A stretch of 64,000 nt of DNA from Solimonas terrae. GTDB lineage: Bacteria > Pseudomonadota > Gammaproteobacteria > Nevskiales > Nevskiaceae. Of the stretch, positions 8,129 through 17,943 are shown one piece after another (position 1 is the first letter of the stretch; every line of letters begins with the position of its first letter). Location: positions 1-64,000 of the forward strand of contig NZ_JAAMOW010000009.1 of the NCBI RefSeq assembly GCF_011067135.1. Direction: 5' to 3'. A program made the translations under genes and the position numbers. The notes under the pieces were generated by a model that did not search any database, was not told the DNA's origin, and worked only from the letters and a program-made list of their open reading frames with translations.

Positions 8129-8842
8129 ATGAGCGAATACATCCGTCCGCAACTCGACCTGCCGGAAGGCTACGACCGCAGCCGCGACAAGCTGCTGCTG
8201 CATTCCTGCTGCGCGCCGTGTTCGGGCGAGGTAATGGAAGCGATCCACGCGTCGGGCATCGACTACGCGATCTTCTTCTACAACCCGAATATCCATCCGC
8301 TCAAGGAATACGAGCTGCGCAAGCAGGAGAACATCCGCTTCGCCGAGAAGCACGATGTGCCGTTCATCGACGCCGACTACGACACCGACAACTGGTTCGC
8401 GCGCGCCAGGGGCATGGAGAACGAACCGGAACGCGGCGTGCGCTGCACGATGTGTTTCGACATGCGTTTCGAGCGCACCGCGCTGTACGCGCACGAGCAC
8501 GGCTATTCGCTGATCAGCAGCTCGCTCGGCATCTCGCGCTGGAAGAACATGGAGCAGATCAACGGCTGCGGTGATCGCGCCGCCGCGCGTTATCCGGAGA
8601 TGCGTTACTGGGATTACAACTGGCGCAAGAAAGGCGGTTCGGCGCGCATGATCGAGATCGCCAAGCGCGAGAACTTCTACCAGCAGGAATACTGCGGCTG
8701 CGTCTACTCGCTGCGCGACACCAATCGTCATCGCCGCGCGCAGGGCCGCGACCGCATTCACCTCGGCGTGCAGTACTACGGCGTGCCGGCCGCGGATGCC
8801 GCCGCCGCGCAAAGCGACGACGTGCCGGCGCGCGACGCGTGA
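8129..8842 (+). CDS. queH: Epoxyqueuosine reductase QueH
   Basis: 237 residues with the QueH (former DUF208) cysteine pattern: [14 protein letters not shown] (Cys27, Cys28, Cys31), RCTMCFDMR and EYCGCVYS, which supply iron-sulfur ligands and a redox pair. It performs the last step of tRNA queuosine synthesis, reducing epoxyqueuosine in tRNA, and is the B12-independent alternative to QueG. The ATG at 8129 gives the family's usual start. Its TGA overlaps the GTG of the next gene, so the two are coupled. Confident from motif set and length. Confidence 0.93.
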   Translation: MSEYIRPQLDLPEGYDRSRDKLLLHSCCAPCSGEVMEAIHASGIDYAIFFYNPNIHPLKEYELRKQENIRFAEKHDVPFIDADYDTDNWFARARGMENEPERGVRCTMCFDMRFERTALYAHEHGYSLISSSLGISRWKNMEQINGCGDRAAARYPEMRYWDYNWRKKGGSARMIEIAKRENFYQQEYCGCVYSLRDTNRHRRAQGRDRIHLGVQYYGVPAADAAAAQSDDVPARDA

Positions 8843-9192
8843 TCACGCTCTACGGCATCAAGAACTGCGACACGGTACAACGTGCGCGCAAGCGGCTCGA
8901 CGCGGAAGGCATCGCGTATCGCTTCCACGACTTCAAGCGCGATCGCCTGAGCCATGAACTCGCACAGCGCTGGATCGATGCGCTCGGTGTCGATGCCGTC
9001 GTCAACCGCAAGGGGACAACCTGGCACAAACTCGACGACGCGAAACGCGCCGGCCTGACGACAACCGACGCCGCCGCGCTGCTCGCGCGCGAGCCGTCGC
9101 TGGTCAGGCGGCCGGTGATCGATCGCGACGGCGCGCTGTCGGTCGGCTTCGCGAAGGTCGACGAGGATGCGATCGTCGCGCGCCTGCGCTGA
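8839..9192 (+). CDS. ArsC/Spx-family reductase, YffB type
   Basis: 117 residues, starting GTG (GTGA overlap with queH). The N-terminal [17 protein letters not shown] is the single-cysteine thioredoxin-fold signature of the YffB/ArsC family, and [15 protein letters not shown] matches the family's RPV...G block. Such proteins are glutathione-linked thiol reductases of poorly defined substrate. They are usually not true arsenate reductases. Linkage to queH may only reflect co-expression. Confidence 0.9.
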   Translation: MITLYGIKNCDTVQRARKRLDAEGIAYRFHDFKRDRLSHELAQRWIDALGVDAVVNRKGTTWHKLDDAKRAGLTTTDAAALLAREPSLVRRPVIDRDGALSVGFAKVDEDAIVARLR

Positions 9193-9197
9193 TCGCG

Positions 9198-10226
9198 ATG
9201 CAGGATTCGCTGTTCGGCGATGATGGCGGCGACGCGGCACGCGATGCGGCACGGCGCAAACCGGCTCGTCGGCGCGGCGTCGATGCCGCGGCGCACGCAC
9301 CGGCGCTGCAGGCGCTGCGCGACGCGCTGCCGGCATCGCTGCGGCTCGGCACTTCGTCGTGGAATTATCCGGGCTGGATCGGCAGCGTCTGGGCCGGGGA
9401 GTATTCGCCGCAGAAGCTGTCGAAACAGGGCCTGCGTGCGTATGCACAGCACCCGCTTCTGCGCAGCGTCAGCCTCGACCGCGCGTTCTACCGGCCGCTC
9501 GACGCCGCCCAGTACGCCGCTTACGCCGCGCAGGTGCCGGACGACTTCCGCTTCGTCGTCAAGGCACCGGGTCTGATCGCCGACGCGCTGCGCCGCGACG
9601 AGCAAGGCCGTGGCATCGCACTCAATCCGGACTTTCTCGATCCGCTGCTCGCCTCGCGGATTTTCGCCGAACCGGCGCGCGACGGGCTGCGCGACAGACT
9701 CGGTGCGCTGGTGTTCCAGATCAGCCCGGTGCCGGACGTGTTGCTGCGCGATCGGAATGCGCTGCTGTGTCGGCTCGGCACGATGCTGCGCGCACTGCCG
9801 GCGCTGCGTGACCTTGCACCGGACGCGATCGTCGCCGTCGAGGTCCGCGATCCGGCGTGGCTCGGCCCCGACTTCGCGGCAACGCTGCGCGCGGGCGGCG
9901 CGACGTACTGCCTCGGTCTGCACGCGAAGATGCCGACGATCGAAGACCAGTTGCCGATTCTGCGCGCGCTGTGGCCCGGGCCGCTGGTCTGTCGCTGGAA
10001 CCTGCATCGTCGCCACGGCGCCTACGGCTATGAAGCCGCGAAGCAACTCTACGGCGACTTCAACACGCTCGTCGATCCGGATCCGGAAACGCGCACGACG
10101 CTGGCGCGCGTGATCGCCGGCACCGTCGCCGCCGGCCACGCCGCCTACGTCACGCTCGGCAACAAGGCCGAGGGCTCGGCGCCGCGGTCGGTCGTCGCGC
10201 TCGCGGAAATGCTCGTCGCTCGGTGA
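9198..10226 (+). CDS. DUF72 family protein (YecE-like)
   Basis: 342 residues. After a basic N-terminal stretch comes the DUF72 core: [18 protein letters not shown], a TIM-barrel-like body with [11 protein letters not shown] and [10 protein letters not shown], and the C-terminal [13 protein letters not shown]. Molecular function of the family is not established. It starts five bases after the YffB-type gene, so it belongs to the queH operon. It is convergent with metE. Confidence 0.9.
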   Translation: MQDSLFGDDGGDAARDAARRKPARRRGVDAAAHAPALQALRDALPASLRLGTSSWNYPGWIGSVWAGEYSPQKLSKQGLRAYAQHPLLRSVSLDRAFYRPLDAAQYAAYAAQVPDDFRFVVKAPGLIADALRRDEQGRGIALNPDFLDPLLASRIFAEPARDGLRDRLGALVFQISPVPDVLLRDRNALLCRLGTMLRALPALRDLAPDAIVAVEVRDPAWLGPDFAATLRAGGATYCLGLHAKMPTIEDQLPILRALWPGPLVCRWNLHRRHGAYGYEAAKQLYGDFNTLVDPDPETRTTLARVIAGTVAAGHAAYVTLGNKAEGSAPRSVVALAEMLVAR

Positions 10227-10244
10227 TCATCCGCGCCCGCGACT

Positions 10245-12524
10245 TCAGGCGGGCGTCGCGTCCGCCAGCGTCGCGCGCGCCGCACGTGCGGTCGCGACCA
10301 TTCGCGTCAGCGCCGCCTCGGTTTCCGGCCAGCCCCGAGTCTTCAATCCGCAGTCTGGGTTGATCCACAGTCGATCGGCCGGCAGCACGGCGAGCGCCTT
10401 GTCCAGCAAGGCCGTCATCTCCTCGCGCGTCGGCACACGCGGCGAGTGGATGTCGTAGAGGCCGGGGCCGATGTCGTTCGGATAGCGGAAATCAGCGAAG
10501 GCATCCAGCAGTTTCATGCGCGCTCGCGAGGTCTCGATGGTAATGACGTCGGCGTCCATTGCGGCGATCGCCGGCAGGATGTCGTTGAACTCCGAGTAGC
10601 ACATGTGCGTGTGGATCTGCGTCTCGTCGCGCACGCCCGAGGCCGTGATGCGGAACGCCTGCACGGCCCATTCCAGATAGGCCGGCCGGTCGGCCTGCTT
10701 CAGCGGCAACCCCTCGCGGATCGTCGGTTCGTCGATCTGGATGATGCGAATGCCCGCCGCTTCCAGATCGACCACTTCGTCGCGCAACGCCAGCGCCAGC
10801 TGCAGTGCGACCTCGCGTTTCGGCAGATCGTCGCGCACGAAACTCCAGAACAGCATGGTCAGCGGGCCGGACAGCATGCCCTTCATCGGTCGGTCGGTGA
10901 GTGACTGTGCGTAGGTCGACCACTCGACGGTCATCGCGCACGGCCGCGAGACGTCGCCGTGGATCACCGGCGGCTTCACGCAGCGCGAGCCGTAGCTCTG
11001 CACCCAGCCGTTCTGCGTGAACGTGTAGCCGTCGAGTTGCTCGCCGAAGTATTCGACCATGTCATTGCGTTCCGGCTCGCCGTGCACCAGCACGTCGATG
11101 CCGAGCGCTTCCTGTCGTTCGACCACGCTGCGGATTTCCGCCTGCATCGCCGTGCGATAGTCCGCTGCGTCCAGCGTGCCGGCCTTGCAAGCTGCGCGGG
11201 CAGCACGGATTTCGTCGGTCTGCGGGAACGATCCGATCGTCGTCGTCGGCAGCTTCGGCAGTCGCAGCTGTGCCTGCTGCGCGACATGACGTGTCGCAAA
11301 CGGCGTGGCACGGCGCGCGTGTTCGGGCTTCAGAGCGGCGACGCGCGCACGCACGGCGGCTACCTGCGTGCTCGGCGCCCGGCGACGATCGGCGATCGCG
11401 CTGGCCGCGACGTGCAGCTCGCGCCAGACCGAGCCCTCGCCGTCGCGCAAGGCGCGCTTGAGCAACGCCAGCTCGTCGAGCTTCTGCACCGCGAACGCCA
11501 TCCAGTTGCGGATGCGCGGTTCGAGTCGCCGCTCCAGCCGCAGGTCGGTCGGCACGTGCTGCAGCGAGCAAGAGGTCGCGATCCACAGCCGCTCGCCAAG
11601 CGCGGCCTGCGCGGCATGCAGCGTCGTCAATGCCGCAGCGAGATCCGTGCGCCAGAGATTGCGGCCGTCGACGATGCCGAGCGACAGCACCCGATCCTGC
11701 GGCCATTCATCGACGAACTGCGCGAGCTGCTGCGGCGCACGGACCAGATCGAGATGCAGGCCTGCGAGCGGCAGCGCGCGCAGCATTGCCGCATGCTCGC
11801 TGACATCGCCGAAGTAGGTCGCCAGCAGCAGCTGCGGTCCGGCGCCGGCGAGCTCGCCATAGCTCGTCACGAAGGCCTGCCGCCAGTCCGCCGGCAGATC
11901 GAGGGACAGTATCGGCTCGTCGAGCTGCGCCCATTCGACGCCAAGCGTCTTCAGTTCCGCAAGCAGGACCCAGTAGACATTGAGCAGCAGCGACAGCAGC
12001 GCGAGCTTGTCGAGGCCGGCCTCGGCTTCGCCCAGCCACAGCCAGGTCAACGGCCCCGGCAGGACGACCTTGATTCGATGGCCGAGCGCCTGTGCCTCGC
12101 GCACTTCCGGCAGCAGCCAGTCGCGATTCAGCGCAAAGCGCGTGTCCGCCGCGAGTTCCGGCACCAGATAGTGATAGTTGGTGTCGAACCATTTCTTCAT
12201 CGCCAGCGCCGGCTGTTCGGGCGTGCCGCGCGCCATCGCGAAATAGTCGGCAAGGCCAGGCGACGGACCGACACCGAAGCGTGCCGGCGACGCGCCGACC
12301 AGCGCGGTCAGGTTGTGCAGATGGTCGTAGAACGCGAAGTCGCCGACCGTGACGAAGTCGAGTCCGGCATCGCGCTGCTGCTGCCAGTGCCGCCGGCGCA
12401 GGGCGCGCGCCGCTTCGTGCAGACCCGCTTCGTCGAGCGCGCCGCGCCAATGCGCCTCGACGGCGGTCTTCAGTTCTCGCTGTGCGCCGATGCGCGGAAA
12501 GCCGAGGATGTGGGCAACGGGCAT
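10245..12524 (-). CDS. metE: Cobalamin-independent methionine synthase MetE
   Basis: 759 residues, the normal MetE length. It begins [19 protein letters not shown] and holds the C-terminal zinc site ([12 protein letters not shown] and [11 protein letters not shown]). It methylates homocysteine from methyltetrahydropteroyl-triglutamate in the cytoplasm. ATG at 12524 has GAAGG upstream and fits the family start. Extensions to 12584 are not credible. It is transcribed divergently from metR, the classic arrangement for MetR activation with homocysteine as co-effector. This enzyme lets the cell make methionine without B12. Confidence 0.97.
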   Translation of the reverse strand: MPVAHILGFPRIGAQRELKTAVEAHWRGALDEAGLHEAARALRRRHWQQQRDAGLDFVTVGDFAFYDHLHNLTALVGASPARFGVGPSPGLADYFAMARGTPEQPALAMKKWFDTNYHYLVPELAADTRFALNRDWLLPEVREAQALGHRIKVVLPGPLTWLWLGEAEAGLDKLALLSLLLNVYWVLLAELKTLGVEWAQLDEPILSLDLPADWRQAFVTSYGELAGAGPQLLLATYFGDVSEHAAMLRALPLAGLHLDLVRAPQQLAQFVDEWPQDRVLSLGIVDGRNLWRTDLAAALTTLHAAQAALGERLWIATSCSLQHVPTDLRLERRLEPRIRNWMAFAVQKLDELALLKRALRDGEGSVWRELHVAASAIADRRRAPSTQVAAVRARVAALKPEHARRATPFATRHVAQQAQLRLPKLPTTTIGSFPQTDEIRAARAACKAGTLDAADYRTAMQAEIRSVVERQEALGIDVLVHGEPERNDMVEYFGEQLDGYTFTQNGWVQSYGSRCVKPPVIHGDVSRPCAMTVEWSTYAQSLTDRPMKGMLSGPLTMLFWSFVRDDLPKREVALQLALALRDEVVDLEAAGIRIIQIDEPTIREGLPLKQADRPAYLEWAVQAFRITASGVRDETQIHTHMCYSEFNDILPAIAAMDADVITIETSRARMKLLDAFADFRYPNDIGPGLYDIHSPRVPTREEMTALLDKALAVLPADRLWINPDCGLKTRGWPETEAALTRMVATARAARATLADATPA

Positions 12525-12577
12525 GGCAGAACCTTCACGAAAAGAACCGGCCGTCATGGTCAGCGCGCCGCTTCCAT

Positions 12578-12620
12578 GATTCAATCTCAGCGTTTTCCCG
12601 TTTTTGATGAATTCAATTAA
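12578..12620. promoter_or_regulatory. Putative MetR operator region between metE and metR
   Basis: TTGA-TGAAT-TCAA at 12604-12616 (containing the palindrome TGAATTCA) and a half-site TGATTCAA at 12578-12584 resemble the TGAA...TTCA dyads bound by MetR. They lie in the 107-bp divergent gap, about 16 bases upstream of the metR ATG. This suggests metR autoregulation and metE activation. Site assignment is inferred from pattern only. Confidence 0.5.
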
Positions 12621-12631
12621 TAGGCATCCAC

Positions 12632-13531
12632 ATGGCCCAGTCGCCGCTCGAAATCCGTCATCTGCAGACCCTGGTCGCGCTCGCCGACAGCGGCTCGCTC
12701 GCCAAGGCGGCCGATCGCGTGTTCGTCACGCAATCCGCCCTGTCGCATCAGCTCAAGGCGCTGGAAACCCACTACGGCACCGCGCTGTTCGAGCGCAATA
12801 CCAAGCCGCTGCGCTTCACGCAGGTCGGTGCGCGGCTCGTCGCGCTCGGTCGTGACGTGCTGGCGCAGCTGGGCGAGGCCGAGCGCGAGATCGTGCAGCG
12901 CGTCTCCGGCAGCAGCGGCGAACTTCGCATCGTCATCGAATGCCACACCTGCTTCGACTGGCTGATGCCGGCCATGGACGCCTTTCGCGAGCACTGGCCG
13001 CAGGTCGAACTCGATCTGGTCGGCGGCTTCCAGACCGCACCGATGTCGCTGGTCGAGCAGGGGCTTTGCGATTTCGCCGTGATTCACGACCGGCCGGCGC
13101 GACGGCCCGGCATCGTCACCGAGCATTTGTTCAGCTACGAGACACTGGCGATCCTCGCGCCCGAGCATCCGCTCGCCGAGCGCGACCATCTGACACCTCG
13201 GGATTTTCTGTCGGATACGCTGATCAGCTATCCGGTCGACGACGCGATGATCGATGTCGTGCGCCATTTCCTCGCCCCGAAAGGCATCAAACCGAAGCGG
13301 CGCAACGCGGAATTGACGGTGGCGATCCTGCAGCTGGTCGCCAGCCGGCGCGGCATCGCCGCGCTGCCGGACTGGAGCGTGATGCCGTATCTGGAACGTG
13401 GCTACGTGATCGGCAAACCGCTGGGCAGCAAGGGCCTGAAGTGCGAGCTGCATGCGGCAATGCCGGAGAGCCTCGCGGACAAACCCTACATGCGCGACTT
13501 CATCGCCAAGGTCCGCGACGGCATGCGCTGA
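12632..13531 (+). CDS. metR: LysR-family regulator MetR
   Basis: 299 residues. The N-terminal winged helix ([35 protein letters not shown], residues about 10-45) is followed by a LysR substrate domain with the MetR-typical [18 protein letters not shown]. MetR activates metE and other methionine genes with homocysteine as co-inducer. Divergent position next to metE supports the assignment strongly. Confidence 0.95.
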   Translation: MAQSPLEIRHLQTLVALADSGSLAKAADRVFVTQSALSHQLKALETHYGTALFERNTKPLRFTQVGARLVALGRDVLAQLGEAEREIVQRVSGSSGELRIVIECHTCFDWLMPAMDAFREHWPQVELDLVGGFQTAPMSLVEQGLCDFAVIHDRPARRPGIVTEHLFSYETLAILAPEHPLAERDHLTPRDFLSDTLISYPVDDAMIDVVRHFLAPKGIKPKRRNAELTVAILQLVASRRGIAALPDWSVMPYLERGYVIGKPLGSKGLKCELHAAMPESLADKPYMRDFIAKVRDGMR

Positions 13532-13578
13532 GCCGACGCGAGCGGCGGCGATGTCGCCGGCGTCGTTAGAATGCAGGG

Positions 13579-14859
13579 ATGATGCTGAGTCAAAGTCTGC
13601 TTTCGACCGACCACGTGCAGCTGCTGGACACGCTCGCGACGAGCGACAAGCTGCTGATCATCCAGGACCTCGACGGCGTCTGCATGGCTCTGGTGCGCGA
13701 TCCGCTGACGCGCGTCATCGACCGCGCCTATATCGAGGCCGCGCACGCGCTCGGCACGCGCTTCCAGGTGCTGACCAATGGTGAACACATCGGCAGCCGT
13801 GGCGTGAACGCGATTGTCGCCGCCACGTTCGAAACCCCGGATCAGGCGGCCGGCCGCTATCTGCCGGGCCTCGCCGGCGGCGGCGTGCAATTGCAGGATC
13901 GACACGGCACGGTCACGCATCCGGGCGTCGGCGATCACGAGCTGGTCTTCCTGCGCGCGGTACCGGAACGGGCGGCGCGGTTTCTTGCCACGCGTCTGTG
14001 CTCAGCGCCTTACGATCTCGATGGCGCCGAAGTCGCGACGCTGCTGCAGGCCACCGTGCTCGACAATCTGGTGTCGCCGACGATCAATCTCAACCATCTG
14101 CATCTGCGCCTGTCCGATCGGCCGTCGCGCTATCGGCAGCTGCAAGGCGAGGTCGAAGCCTTCATGCAGCAGTTGCTTGCCGATGCCGCGCGCGACGGCC
14201 TGGGCGATGCGTTCTTTGTCCACTACGCGCCCAACCTCGGCCGCGACGAACGCGGCGGCGAGCGCATGAAGCCCGGCGACGCGGACAGCGCCGGCACCCA
14301 CGATTTCCAGTTCATGCTCAAGGGCGCGGTCAAGGAAGTCGGCGTGCTGGTGATCCTCAATCGCTACTACCACGCGCAGACCGGCCGCTATCCGCTCGGT
14401 GAGCATTTTCACGCGCGCGCAGCGCCGCGCGATCACGACGCGCTGTTGCAACTGGCGATCGATCATTTCGACCCGGCACTGATGCCGCGCCTCGTCGGCG
14501 TCGGCGACACGGTCAGCGCACAGGCACACGTGATCGATGGCCGGACGCAGATGCTGCGCGGCGGCAGCGACCGCGGTTTCCTGACGCTGGTGCAGGATCT
14601 CGGCAAGGCCTTCGCGACGGACAATGCGGTGCTGTATGTCGACAGCAGTCGCGGCGAAGTGCAACGACCCGGTGTCGATGCCGCGCAGCTCGCGCGCCGT
14701 GCGGACGATCCCTGGGCTGCCGTGCAGGACATCAGCGACGAACACGACCCGCTGCGCCTGAATTTCGTGTTTGCCGACGGGCATGCGCAGTACGTCGAAT
14801 TCTTTCTGGCGCTGGCCGCACGCATCGCGGGCAATGACCGGTCTCCCGATCCGGTTTGA
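13579..14859 (+). CDS. Glucosylglycerol-3-phosphate phosphatase (StpA family)
   Basis: 426 residues. The HAD-like signature IIQDLDGVCMALVRDPLTR near residue 30 and the VLTNGEHIGSRGVNAIV block are typical of the salt-tolerance phosphatase family that makes glucosylglycerol, a compatible solute, from its phosphate. The partner synthase GgpS is not adjacent: metR lies upstream and a metal cluster downstream. A distant ggpS or a different phosphorylated solute is possible. A REP-like repeat follows the stop. Confidence 0.85.
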   Translation: MMLSQSLLSTDHVQLLDTLATSDKLLIIQDLDGVCMALVRDPLTRVIDRAYIEAAHALGTRFQVLTNGEHIGSRGVNAIVAATFETPDQAAGRYLPGLAGGGVQLQDRHGTVTHPGVGDHELVFLRAVPERAARFLATRLCSAPYDLDGAEVATLLQATVLDNLVSPTINLNHLHLRLSDRPSRYRQLQGEVEAFMQQLLADAARDGLGDAFFVHYAPNLGRDERGGERMKPGDADSAGTHDFQFMLKGAVKEVGVLVILNRYYHAQTGRYPLGEHFHARAAPRDHDALLQLAIDHFDPALMPRLVGVGDTVSAQAHVIDGRTQMLRGGSDRGFLTLVQDLGKAFATDNAVLYVDSSRGEVQRPGVDAAQLARRADDPWAAVQDISDEHDPLRLNFVFADGHAQYVEFFLALAARIAGNDRSPDPV

Positions 14860-14867
14860 AGTTGGAA

Positions 14868-14925
14868 TACCCGTCATTGCGAGCCGCATCGCGGCGACGC
14901 AATCCGGCTGCGCAGCCGGATCGAG
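14868..14925. repeat. REP-like repeat with 16-bp palindrome after the phosphatase gene
   Basis: The pattern CGTCATTGCGAG...GCGACGCAATCCGG is a common proteobacterial intergenic repeat. It ends in the perfect palindrome CCGGCTGCGCAGCCGG (14904-14919). Related copies occur at 50688-50770 and 58195-58265. It could also serve as a transcript end for the phosphatase gene. Confidence 0.6.
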
Positions 14926-14928
14926 CAC

Positions 14929-14937
14929 TGTGATACT
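14929..14937 (+). promoter_or_regulatory. Possible extended -10 promoter for the metal cluster
   Basis: TGTGATACT matches an extended -10 (TGn plus a 4/6 match to TATAAT) about 50 bases before the first small gene of the cluster. No convincing -35 or Zur-type dyad was found, so this is tentative. Confidence 0.3.
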
Positions 14938-14986
14938 TTAGACAGCGGTTGCCCGGTCCGGGCACCGGTTTCCGGGACGACAACAC

Positions 14987-15271
14987 GTGCAGCGGCGGTA
15001 TTTCTTTCATGTCTTTTGTGCGGTGATGATCTTCGCGACGCAGCTCGTCGCGGTGATTCACAGCACGCAGCATGAACTGACCGCTCCCGAGGCGGCGCAC
15101 TGCGAGTTGTGCGCGGTCGCCCACGCGGCGCCGATGCCGCCGGTCGCGGTGGTCGTGCCGAGCCTGCCGCACTTCGAAGTCATCGCCGCCGTGGCGGCGC
15201 CCGCCGGTCTGCCGGACCGCCGTCCGCACGCGCGGCCGAACAGTCGCGCCCCACCCTCGCTGCTCTCCTAG
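14987..15271 (+). CDS. Small exported protein with HCELC motif (DUF2946-like, tentative)
   Basis: 94 residues from GTG. A hydrophobic N-terminal segment (FFHVFCAVMIFATQLVAVI) suggests export or membrane anchoring. It is followed by AAHCELCAVAHA, a compact Cys/His motif able to bind a metal, then a Pro/Val/Ala-rich tail. A second protein with the same layout lies 200 bp downstream, and a ZnuD-like receptor follows. This resembles the small Cys/His proteins encoded beside metal receptors. Family membership and metal are inference. Confidence 0.6.
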   Translation: MQRRYFFHVFCAVMIFATQLVAVIHSTQHELTAPEAAHCELCAVAHAAPMPPVAVVVPSLPHFEVIAAVAAPAGLPDRRPHARPNSRAPPSLLS

Positions 15272-15469
15272 CGTGACCTGATCGGGTCGTGACGCCGCGA
15301 ACGCGGTGTCGCTTTCCCGTTTGTCCACGGCCGGTCATGACCGCTCGCGCGTTTGCGACGGCCATGCATTGCGCGGAGCGGCTGCAGTGCGTTTGCATCA
15401 TTCCACTGAACTCGACGAGTCAGGTCCGGCGTCCGGCCGGGTCGACTGCCCGCGCGCGTCCTGACGAAC

Positions 15470-15766
15470 ATGTCTCGTCGGGCGACGCACCGGGTGATCC
15501 GCTACGGCCTGCTGGCCGTGATGCTGCTGCTCGGCCGCAGCGCACTGGTGGCGCACGACGAGATTCACTGGCAACCCAAGCTCAGCGGCCATGTCTGCGA
15601 GCTGTGTCTGCATCACGTCGGCCAGAACGAAATTGCCGGCGACAGCTCGAGTTTTGTTCCCGAACACCCTGCCCCGCCGCGATTGCAGGTCGCAGGCGTC
15701 GCCATCGTCTGCCATGCGCCGCGCCGGCGCTGCCGGATTCGCGGACCACCCACGCCCTTCGACTGA
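15470..15766 (+). CDS. Second small exported protein with CELC motif
   Basis: 98 residues with an N-terminal hydrophobic stretch (YGLLAVMLLLGRSALVAH) then HDEIHWQPKLSGHVCELCLHH, a histidine-rich region with CELC. The C-terminus (CHAPRRRCRIRG) is Arg/Cys-rich. It shares the motif and layout with the protein at 14987 but little else, so the two may be diverged paralogues. It precedes a TonB-dependent receptor by 67 bases. Likely a periplasmic or membrane metal-binding accessory. Confidence 0.6.
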   Translation: MSRRATHRVIRYGLLAVMLLLGRSALVAHDEIHWQPKLSGHVCELCLHHVGQNEIAGDSSSFVPEHPAPPRLQVAGVAIVCHAPRRRCRIRGPPTPFD

Positions 15767-15783
15767 ACGCACCGTCAATCAAA

Positions 15784-15810
15784 AACGGCGCGCGCCAACG
15801 CGCGCGCCGC
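15784..15810 (-). terminator. GC hairpin with minus-strand U-run upstream of the receptor gene
   Basis: GGCGCGCG-CCAA-CGCGCGCGCC forms a strong hairpin preceded on the plus strand by CAAAAAC, so it has intrinsic-terminator shape only for minus-strand transcription. On the plus strand it could be an intercistronic stabilising or attenuating structure between the small gene and the receptor gene. Confidence 0.45.
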
Positions 15811-15833
15811 ACCGTGTTCATTTGGAGATTTTC

Positions 15834-17867
15834 ATGTCCCAGATTTTCCGACCGCGCCTGCTCGGCGTGGTGTCTTGCATTGCCTCGACCTTCCTCGCGA
15901 CGCCCGGCTACGCGGCCGACAAAACGATCACCCCGGACAGCACCGATGTGGCGTCGGCCGACATCGCCACCGTCACCGTCACCGGCTCGCCTTTGACGCA
16001 GGATGCCGACGCGCTCGCCACCGTTGTCGACAGCGTCGACAAGGAACAGATCCTGCGCGCCGGCGGCGCCAATCTGGCCGACGCGCTCGCCAATGTGCCG
16101 GGGGTCACCGGCACCGGCTTCGCGTCCGGTGCCAGCCGGCCGGTGATCCGCGGCTTCGACGCGACGCGCGTGCGCGTGCTCGAAGACGGCATCGACAGCT
16201 TCGACGTCTCCGACATCGGCCCCGATCACGGCGTGCCGATCGATCCGATGTCGGCGCAGAGCATCGAGGTCGTGCGCGGCGCCGGCACCCTGCGCTACGG
16301 CAGCCAGGCGATCGGCGGCGGCGTCAACGCGATCAACAATCGCGTGCCACTGGACCTGCCGGAAGCACCGATCTCCGGCGACGTCACCGGCAGCTACGAC
16401 AGCAATGGCCACACCGGCCAGGGCGCGGGCGAGGTCGACGGCCGCGTCGGTTCGTTCGCGCTGCACGCCGACGGCTTCGACCGGCGCGCAGACGACTACG
16501 ACACGCCACACGGCACGCAGGACAATTCGTTCTTCCACGGCGACGGTTACTCGGTCGGCAGCTCGTACTTCTTCGGTGACGACAACGCGAGCCGCATCGG
16601 CGGCGCGGTCATCCACTACGACGCCAGGTACGGCATTCCCGCCGACACCGTTTACATCGACATGAAGCAGACCAAGGAGCTGCTGCGTTCGTCGTTCGCG
16701 ATCAACAGCGGCGCGCTGCAGACGCTGACCGTCGATGGCGGCTACGCGAGTTATCAGCACACCGAGAACAACCCGGACGGCAGCGTCAATTCGACGTTCC
16801 GCAACAAGGCCTGGGACAGCCGCGCGGAGGCGCTGTTCGGCGCGATCGGCCCGTTCTCGCGTTCGGCGCTCGGCATGCAGCTGCAGCATCGCGATTTCTC
16901 GGCGCTCGGCGAGGACTCGGATTATCTGTTCCCGACCACGACACGAAGCTACGCGGCGTTCGCGTTTACCGAGGCTCCGCTCGCCGACTGGCTGCGGCTG
17001 CAAAGCGGCGCGCGGGTCGAACGTGTCGGCGTCGACGGCACGCCGTCGACCGATGTCGCGACCACACGCGACTTCACGCCGCTGAGCGCATCGCTCGGAC
17101 TGGTCGCCGACGCTTCGCAGGCCGTCCGCTTCGGCCTGACCCTGTCGAGCACCGCACGCGCACCGGCGCAGACGGAGCTGTTCGCACGCGGTCCGCATGA
17201 CGGGCCGGGCACCTTCGAAACCGGCGATCCGACGCTCGGCATCGAACGCTCCAATTCGCTGGAAGCGACGATGCGCGTGCGGATGGACAAGGTCCGACTC
17301 GATGGCTCGGTGTGGGCTGCGAAGTTCAACAACTACATCTATGGTGCGCTCACCGGCCGCACCTGCGATGACGACGACAACTGCGTGGTCGGCGACTCGG
17401 AAGAGCTCAAGGAGCTGAATTACACGCAGCTGGACGCGACCTTCCGCGGTGCCGAAGCCAAGGCCACGATCGGTCTGTACCAAGGCGGCGCCGGCAAGCT
17501 CGATGCCAGGCTGCTCGCCGATTACGTGCGCGCCACACTCGACAGCGGCGGCAATGTGCCGCGCATTCCGCCGTATCACGTCGGCGGCGGACTCGACTGG
17601 GAACGCGGCAGCGTCGATGCCGGTTTCCTGCTCAAGTACGCCGGCGCGCAACACGATACCGCCGAAGCGGAAACCGACACCAAGGGCTTCGTCTCGCTCG
17701 ACGCGCAGGTCGGCTGGCGGCTGCTGCCGGCCAGGCCGGGGCTGGAAGTCGCGCTGGTCGGACACAACCTGACCAACACCACGCAGCGCAATGCGGTCGC
17801 CCTCAACAAGGAGGACGTGCTGATGCCGGGGCGCAACGTCAGTCTGATCGTGCGCGCGGACTTCTGA
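15834..17867 (+). CDS. TonB-dependent receptor, ZnuD-like (probable zinc/metal uptake)
   Basis: 677 residues. Signal peptide ending in TPGYAAD, TonB box-like IATVTVTGS, plug domain (LADALANVPGVTGTGF; RPVIRGFDATRVRVLEDGI; IEVVRGAGTLRYGSQAIGG) and a long barrel ending in a terminal aromatic (IVRADF). The ELFARGPHDGPGTFETGDP segment is characteristic of the ZnuD-type receptor group, which imports zinc. ATG at 15834 has GGAG upstream. Two small Cys/His proteins lie upstream and a DUF411 homologue downstream, reinforcing a metal role. Copper or another metal cannot be excluded. Confidence 0.85.
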   Translation: MSQIFRPRLLGVVSCIASTFLATPGYAADKTITPDSTDVASADIATVTVTGSPLTQDADALATVVDSVDKEQILRAGGANLADALANVPGVTGTGFASGASRPVIRGFDATRVRVLEDGIDSFDVSDIGPDHGVPIDPMSAQSIEVVRGAGTLRYGSQAIGGGVNAINNRVPLDLPEAPISGDVTGSYDSNGHTGQGAGEVDGRVGSFALHADGFDRRADDYDTPHGTQDNSFFHGDGYSVGSSYFFGDDNASRIGGAVIHYDARYGIPADTVYIDMKQTKELLRSSFAINSGALQTLTVDGGYASYQHTENNPDGSVNSTFRNKAWDSRAEALFGAIGPFSRSALGMQLQHRDFSALGEDSDYLFPTTTRSYAAFAFTEAPLADWLRLQSGARVERVGVDGTPSTDVATTRDFTPLSASLGLVADASQAVRFGLTLSSTARAPAQTELFARGPHDGPGTFETGDPTLGIERSNSLEATMRVRMDKVRLDGSVWAAKFNNYIYGALTGRTCDDDDNCVVGDSEELKELNYTQLDATFRGAEAKATIGLYQGGAGKLDARLLADYVRATLDSGGNVPRIPPYHVGGGLDWERGSVDAGFLLKYAGAQHDTAEAETDTKGFVSLDAQVGWRLLPARPGLEVALVGHNLTNTTQRNAVALNKEDVLMPGRNVSLIVRADF

Positions 17868-17883
17868 AGCGGCGACCGCGACG

Positions 17884-17907
17884 GGAGGCGGCAACACGCC
17901 GCCTTCC
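17884..17907 (+). terminator. Intercistronic hairpin after the receptor gene
   Basis: GGAGGCGGC-AACAC-GCCGCCTTCC forms a 9-bp stem (one G-U) 17 bases after the receptor stop. There is no U-run, so partial termination or mRNA stabilisation within the cluster is more likely than full termination. Confidence 0.4.
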
Positions 17908-17943
17908 GTTCCGGTCCGCACGATCGTCGCCCAGGGATTCGCG

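Noticed and set aside
10959-12620. 553-residue plus-strand frame antisense to metE
   Set aside because: MetE is full length with its zinc site; the antisense frame is a composition artefact.
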